From positions 52,564-116,563 of the forward strand of contig DF237222.1 in the NCBI GenBank assembly GCA_000708835.1: DNA of 64,000 nucleotides, given 5' to 3'. The number at the start of each line of letters is the position of its first letter. Position 1 is the first letter of the stretch. Below are positions 58,912 through 64,000 of the stretch, in pieces. A program made the position numbers and the translations under genes. The notes beneath the pieces are model-generated. The model did no database searches. It saw only the letters and a program-made list of their open reading frames with translations, and was not told the DNA's origin. Source of the DNA: Klebsormidium nitens. Its lineage: Eukaryota; Streptophyta; Klebsormidiophyceae; Klebsormidiales; Klebsormidiaceae.

Positions 58912-60033
58912 TCAAGACTCTGCGAGCAGAGCCCACCATTCATCCTCCCCGAAGAACCCCTTGCCGACACGTGGCAGCTCGGGACACAAGCCGAAGTCCC
59001 CCCCGTTCTGCCCGCTCTGCAGCGACGAGTCGGAGCTCTGCCACCTATACGAACCGGTGCAAGCAACCGGTTCGCAGGACAGCGAAGAAACACCGCCCGG
59101 GAACTCCGCCCCGGTTAGTCCGCCAGCATCTGTGTTACCCTCCTGAGGTAACTCCCCCCAGACGATCCCCCCGGATGCTTCATGCCATCCCGTTACTTCG
59201 TGATTCAACGGAACTCCCCCGTCCCTCGGCAGTGTTGTCTCCACCTGTGCCACCCCCCCGAAACGGATCCGCTTAGCTGGGGCCGCTGTTGCCACGCCCC
59301 GGATCTCCTCCCCCGACCGGTTATCAACTAACAGCACGGCCTCGGTTCCGCCCAGGGCGCTAGCCCCGGGCGGAGGTCCTCCGCTCCCCTTGGTTATGCT
59401 CCCGGCCTCCGACGACGACCGCCGCAAACCGGTCGCGGAAGGCTTCCCCGGTTCTTTCCCCCGGGCGCGGATGCTTTTCCCGGGGGATCCTTCAGTTGCG
59501 AGGGAGTGCAGGAACGTCAGGGCGCACCGCATCTCGCTGTGCTGCTCCTGGAGACGGGCCAGCTGCGGGGGGGTCAATACCAGGGACAGCCCATCCCCCT
59601 GCTGCGCGAATTCCATCTGCTGCGCCGCAATGAGCCCCTGGATATGCTCGGTTACCAGTTCGGTTAGGCTCAGGTCGGGGGCGGTGACCCCAACCGTCTG
59701 TGTTTGGGAGGGGGGGTGATAATCTATGCTGACCGAGACCCCCCCCGGGAGCAAACCGCTGCCTTTCCGCCTCGCCCCACTCTCCTCTAGATTAACATTC
59801 TGTGCGAGGACCTGACCGGTACTCTGCCCCGAGGCCCTTTTCCGCTTCCGCTCAGTCGCGCCCCACTCCGCACAGCCCTTGATTTCTGACGTCACGCCTG
59901 GGACGCACGCTGACGTCATCCCAGGCACGTACGCCGGCGCAGCCCCCGTTTCGTAGCAGCTTACCAGCCCAGCTAGCTGGAATTTGTAGGGAGAGGTCTC
60001 GATGAACCGCGTTCTGTCAAAAGGGGTGTCCAT
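58912..60033 (-). CDS. Intronless ORF, unknown, low-complexity
   Basis: An ATG at 60033 opens 373 codons to a stop at 58912, by far the longest uninterrupted frame in a window where real genes have short exons. The product is rich in Gly, Ser, Pro, Glu and Thr and looks largely disordered. Features are a KRKR cluster (about 63-66) that could be a nuclear signal, a small duplication (YVPGMTSACVPGVTS), and a more ordered stretch with LTPPQLARLQEQHSEMRCAL. No domain is recognised. A second frame, open from about 60324 to 60017, overlaps its start, so the true 5' end may be spliced or frameshifted. It could be a fast-evolving host gene or part of a mobile element. Confidence 0.45.
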   Translation of the reverse strand: MDTPFDRTRFIETSPYKFQLAGLVSCYETGAAPAYVPGMTSACVPGVTSEIKGCAEWGATERKRKRASGQSTGQVLAQNVNLEESGARRKGSGLLPGGVSVSIDYHPPSQTQTVGVTAPDLSLTELVTEHIQGLIAAQQMEFAQQGDGLSLVLTPPQLARLQEQHSEMRCALTFLHSLATEGSPGKSIRARGKEPGKPSATGLRRSSSEAGSITKGSGGPPPGASALGGTEAVLLVDNRSGEEIRGVATAAPAKRIRFGGVAQVETTLPRDGGVPLNHEVTGWHEASGGIVWGELPQEGNTDAGGLTGAEFPGGVSSLSCEPVACTGSYRWQSSDSSLQSGQNGGDFGLCPELPRVGKGFFGEDEWWALLAES

Positions 60034-61784
60034 CGCCCAGCTTCCAAGGGGCCTGTCTGGTACTAAAGTTTGTTGGGGGGACTCGAGGGAGTGACCCACA
60101 ACCCGTTTCGCCCCCCGTGTTTTGCGCGGGCGGCTGAGACTCTCCTGGTGAGGCCGGCAAACTTGCAGGGCGTCCAAAGGGTCGAGTGACCTTAGGAAAC
60201 TGGGAGTCGTAGCTGGTCGGCCCTTGTGGCGGTTCGCGGCTCAGGTTTGCCTCGGGTTTGGAGCTTGGGACCGGGTTTGCGCTTTGGACTTCACTGGGGC
60301 CCAGTGGCGGTCGCCTGGAGGGTTACTTGAAACCTGAAGTGCTCATTAAGTTTGAAGGTTTAGGGACGACATAATGGGTCCAGAATGGGATTAAGCTGTG
60401 CTTGAGGGTAACCCCTTCTAACGTCAAGGTGCAAGTTGTGGGCTCTTTGGACGTGGGAGTTGTTGAGGCAGTCATGAATGGGAAAAGTCGCCCGTTTTTC
60501 CGCCCGCTTCACACTCTGGTTGGCCCCACTTGCGCTTGCCCCCCCCAGTGAACCCGCTACGTGCTGTGTAGCGCACAGCGTCTCGTGCTTCTGCTGTAAG
60601 CCTGCAAGGACGAAGACAAAGGGTCTGCCAAATTGCATTTAGTAACGGGTGTCCTCTGCTAACAACTCGTGTGGCTCGTCGTTGGATAAAGAAGTGGGTC
60701 AAAATAGTGAAGGTCTAACAGAACAAGAAGTTTGTATGATAGACCCTTTAATCAGAAGGTCCGGAGGCCCCTCTTATCAGTGAGTTGCACAACTGGACAT
60801 GCTCTCACTTCTTATAGGAATGAAGAGATTGTTCAAGTCAGAGACAGTAACAAGGAAAGAAAAGATCTCTCAAGGATGAGTACAAGCAAGGACATTTGGA
60901 GACAAGCCACAGAAAGCTGATTGGGGTGGAGGAGAAGGGAAGATAAAATAAAGAGAAAACCCCTTATCACCGTGCATGCTTACTTCACCTACTAACAGTC
61001 CTGATTGAGCATGACTCATTCTTTAGCGTCTGACAAGGCTTTCCGATCAAGAACAGCTTGTTCATCTGCGTTCAGAATCAGGTACCAGCATATTTATCCT
61101 AATGAAGCTGAAGTCCTTAACTGAGTTCCCAGCTGAACCCACCATTTTCCAGCTGACTCTCGATTCAAAATACTGGTTTTAAGGCTGGAGATCTCCCTGA
61201 TTGATTGTGGGCAGAGCTGCACTAGCTGCCTATACAAACAAAGACGCCTTCCAAACCCATTCAGTTCATGCACCTTCTTGCCTCTCCTTTCCACAAGACA
61301 TGTAGACAAAGGTCTGGCACATTGTTACAGGTCTAAACTAGACAAGCACACTAGCCCCAATGCTCTTCGTGTCTAGGGCAGGCTTCTGGACAAACAGAAA
61401 CAAAAACTCGAAAGCAATGCAGGGCCTAAACATGATCTAACTTTTCACTATACTAGAGGGTTGATTTCTAGGCTTGACCAGTTCCTGACAAGCTCCTCTT
61501 CTTTGCCTACTCATCAGATCCCAACCTGAGAGCCTACATTCCATACAAAATGAGCAGCATTGCAGGAGCAGACGAATATTAGAGCTTTGAATGTCGGGCT
61601 GCTGACAGTCTACATCAGCACTCAGCACTCAGCTTACAAAATCACTCAACAGTTTCGTAGACTTCATGGATAAGAAAGGTTTTGGCAGCCCTGGGATGTC
61701 ATAGCGCACATTGCAAAGAGCAATCCCCGAGAGACATACCCAAGAAAGCACCATAAACCCAGAATAGTCACGAGCATGTCTCAC
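60034..61784. other. Gene-poor stretch
   Basis: Apart from the overlapping frame just upstream of the intronless ORF (about 60324-60017, minus), I see nothing with coding character. The sequence is mostly AT-rich, with no tandem repeat. Confidence 0.45.
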
Positions 61785-62238
61785 CTTCTCCTCGATTGTG
61801 AGATCAGTGCGGCACCGGCGCTCCCTCTAAACACAAGGACCGTTGGAGATAGAAGAAAGATGGGCTACACAATAATGGCAGTCATGGCCGCTCGGAGAAC
61901 CAGCTGACGTGGGAAAAGTTCAGGAAAGATGCTCCGGAAATTCTTTTTTCGCCAAAGCATCTCAGAATGCGGCTCAAAGTCTTCCCCGAAATGCTCTCAG
62001 TGCTGGAAGGAGAACCCGCCAGGCGTGCCTCCCGTGAAGGTCCACTTGCGCATCTGCTCATTTGAACTGCTCAATGATGTAGACATTTGCTTCCTTCCAA
62101 AGATGTGATCTCGATGTGGTGTTTTACATGGACTTTGGCAGACGTTATGAAAGTACGTCATTTTAAGTACCTGTAGGCTGTCTCAGCAAGGATGTAGGTG
62201 AGTGCAAGGCCATACAGCAGTTGTACGGTATACCGAGA
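61785..62238 (-). pseudogene. Orphan terminal exons of a small membrane protein, 5'-truncated
   Basis: On the minus strand, 62238-62171 is open and reads YGLALTYILAETAY before a GTACTT donor. The piece 62066-61997, after a GAGCAG acceptor, completes the split codon and reads SNEQMRKWTFTGGTPGGFSF to a TGA. Upstream of the first piece there is an in-frame stop and no AG acceptor or ATG, so the gene's 5' part is missing. A third exon-like piece, 61826-61785 (RERRCRTDLTIEEK, flanked by TTTAG and GTGAGA), lies beyond the stop. The product is not recognised. Confidence 0.35.
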
Positions 62239-64000
62239 TCAATTCACGATTCGCAGCACCTGTTGCGTCAGCCAAAATCGTCGAAGCTTCAAAGTTTACA
62301 GCCTGCAGCTTGTACGGACGGCATCAATGATCACACTGGCACAGGCTCAGCCAATCAGTCTGAGGCTCTGCCAATCACAGTCAGCGGATTCCACGCCTGC
62401 GGCCTGCCGCCCTGCCGTTTCGCCGGGGCATCTACCGAGCTGTTAACGTTGGTCAGTCCGCATATAAATTACGTCACTTTATGGGTCAGGACAACCAGCA
62501 GAGGGTTGCTAGCTTTCAATATCACTGATCAGAGAGAGTTAATTAGGAGTCAGGACTCAAGATTAAATACCTACATGATTCAGACCTTGTCTCATGACTC
62601 AAGAGCCACCCATGCCAATGCCAAGGGCTCCGTCCTACGGGACTAAAAAATTAATTGAGCTCATCCATGATCTCACCATACACTCGCCTTATTGGCCGGC
62701 GGTGAACGCGGGATTTGGAGATCGTTGACCTGCGGCAGTGAATGACTGATCTGAGTCCGTCATGATTTATCGTCCTCGCATTCGCAAGTGCGCTCAATCT
62801 CATGAGTCATGCTTCCTCTCTTTGAGCAAATCACAGGCAGTGCCGCCACCGAGGGTCCAGGGCCCAGGCCCCAGGCCCCAGGGATTCGGCAAAACTGCAA
62901 AAGTGGGCCGATCTTGGTTGCGTGCTCGATCGATGTGACATCATACTTCAACCTAGTAATTTCACAGGATAGGTATTATATGCACATATGAATCGATACG
63001 GTTTGGTCCCACTCGATCATGCAGAATGCCGCATGCCCAAAAATAATCCATTAATTGATTGGGCCGCATGTCGCTTATCTAGAGGGTGGCAGTCGCTTGA
63101 AGCTTCATATTAAACCTGATGCAACGTCATTTAATCGTTACCTCAAATTTCAGAACATCGAACCGCCAGAGTGATTAGATGACCATATCGGACCGCCGAA
63201 CGAGGCTCCTGAGTCCTTTAACTGTACCTAGTTTATAAGTGGTATGAACATATATTTTACAATATATTGATTCGCAGCACGCTGATAAGTTCTCTCCAGA
63301 GTCCATATATGTATTCCATGATTCCATTTCTCTTTTTCTCTCTTTCTCCCCTTTTATCTCTTTTTTCTCCTTTAATATCTCTTGGCTGTGAGTGGGACCC
63401 CACCTGTGATGTCAATTTGATATCCGGTAAAGGCAGGTGGGCCGTGACCTGTATTGCTCGCCAGAAATACCTAGGTTGACGTAACGCAAGTGCCCGGGCC
63501 CCGGAACCCGACTCGGGGACTCCGGCCGACGGGTATGAACACACATGTCGCCACTCGGCCAGTGTCGCATGGCGATAGATCATAGCAGTCGGACGGGACG
63601 GCCCGGGGCCACGGTTGCGTGACAGGTCACAGCAGGGCCCAGGGTTGCTTTGAATTAATTTCATTCGTTTGCACAAGGTGCTCTCGGATAGAATTCCATT
63701 AATTCACATGAGTGACGTCTTCGGTATGATTGTCCTTCATTGACACCGGTAAGATCAGTAAGACACAGTCCTGACTCCTCACAGTATCTCAGCTCAGCCA
63801 CTCACAGTCCTCGCCTGCTCAAATGTTTGTCACGCCAGATTGGCTCCTTGCCATAGCGTGTCCTGAGCGCGCGCGTGCGCGTATCGCGCCGCCGCCACAG
63901 GCTCATAGCCTATGCACGGCCATAGCCTATTCATGTTGGACCCTTCGTTTATTGGGGTCCATGCATTTTGGCCCCTTTGCATTATTCGTCTATTTAATGC
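62239..64000. other. Intergenic to window end
   Basis: No gene is recognised. There is a short CCAGGCC repeat near 62866-62881, a pyrimidine-rich run near 63325-63372 and a GCGCGCGTGCGCG patch near 63865-63880. Confidence 0.45.

Overview
This window is eukaryotic nuclear DNA of plant type. Genes are split by GT-AG introns, and translating across the junctions gives full-length plant-like proteins. The gene set is a type II dihydroorotase, a galactinol synthase-like enzyme, a WAV2/ABHD13 hydrolase, a plastid-type membrane rubredoxin, a UPF0548/DUF1990 protein, CDC73 of the Paf1 complex and an organelle-type cysteinyl-tRNA synthetase. Together with about one gene per 6-7 kb and a short interstitial TTTTAGGG tract, this suggests a streptophyte green alga, possibly Klebsormidium-like; that identification is inference. 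There is one assembly gap (23222-24159).

Layout. 1-300 (-): 5' end of ARMC8. 1417-5874 (+): dihydroorotase, 5 exons. 6875-9779 (-): galactinol synthase-like, 5 exons. 11950-15704 (-): WAV2-like, 7 exons. 16464-18402 (+): rubredoxin, 4 exons. 19516-22855 (-): UPF0548, 4 exons. 25305-34015 (-): CDC73, 8 exons with a 4.1-kb intron. 34876-42456 (+): cysteinyl-tRNA synthetase, 9 exons. 45093-52469 (+): an unrecognised two-TM luminal protein, 9 exons. 52.5-64 kb is gene-poor. It holds coding-looking exon fragments at 54.5-57.1 kb and 61.8-62.2 kb, an intronless 373-codon ORF (58912-60033), and islands rich in CCGGTTCG/CGAACCGG.

The most striking signal is inside the introns. At least eleven carry tandem, decaying copies of the adjacent exon edge. 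Each unit holds roughly the last 50-100 bp of intron plus the first 40-100 bp of exon, or the mirror image at a donor site. Spacing is nearly constant within each array (about 93, 117, 132, 150-162, 165-178 bp). Copies next to the real exon are most similar, and similarity falls with distance. Many copies keep the AG|G or |GT splice dinucleotides. In CDC73 and the cysteinyl-tRNA synthetase the nearest copy is in frame and open, so using its acceptor would insert 54 or 55 residues. This looks like intron growth by repeated duplication of splice junctions.

The genes are unrelated housekeeping or metabolic functions and form no operon or pathway. ARMC8/dihydroorotase, WAV2/rubredoxin and CDC73/cysteinyl-tRNA synthetase are head-to-head pairs with 0.76-1.1 kb between their start codons.
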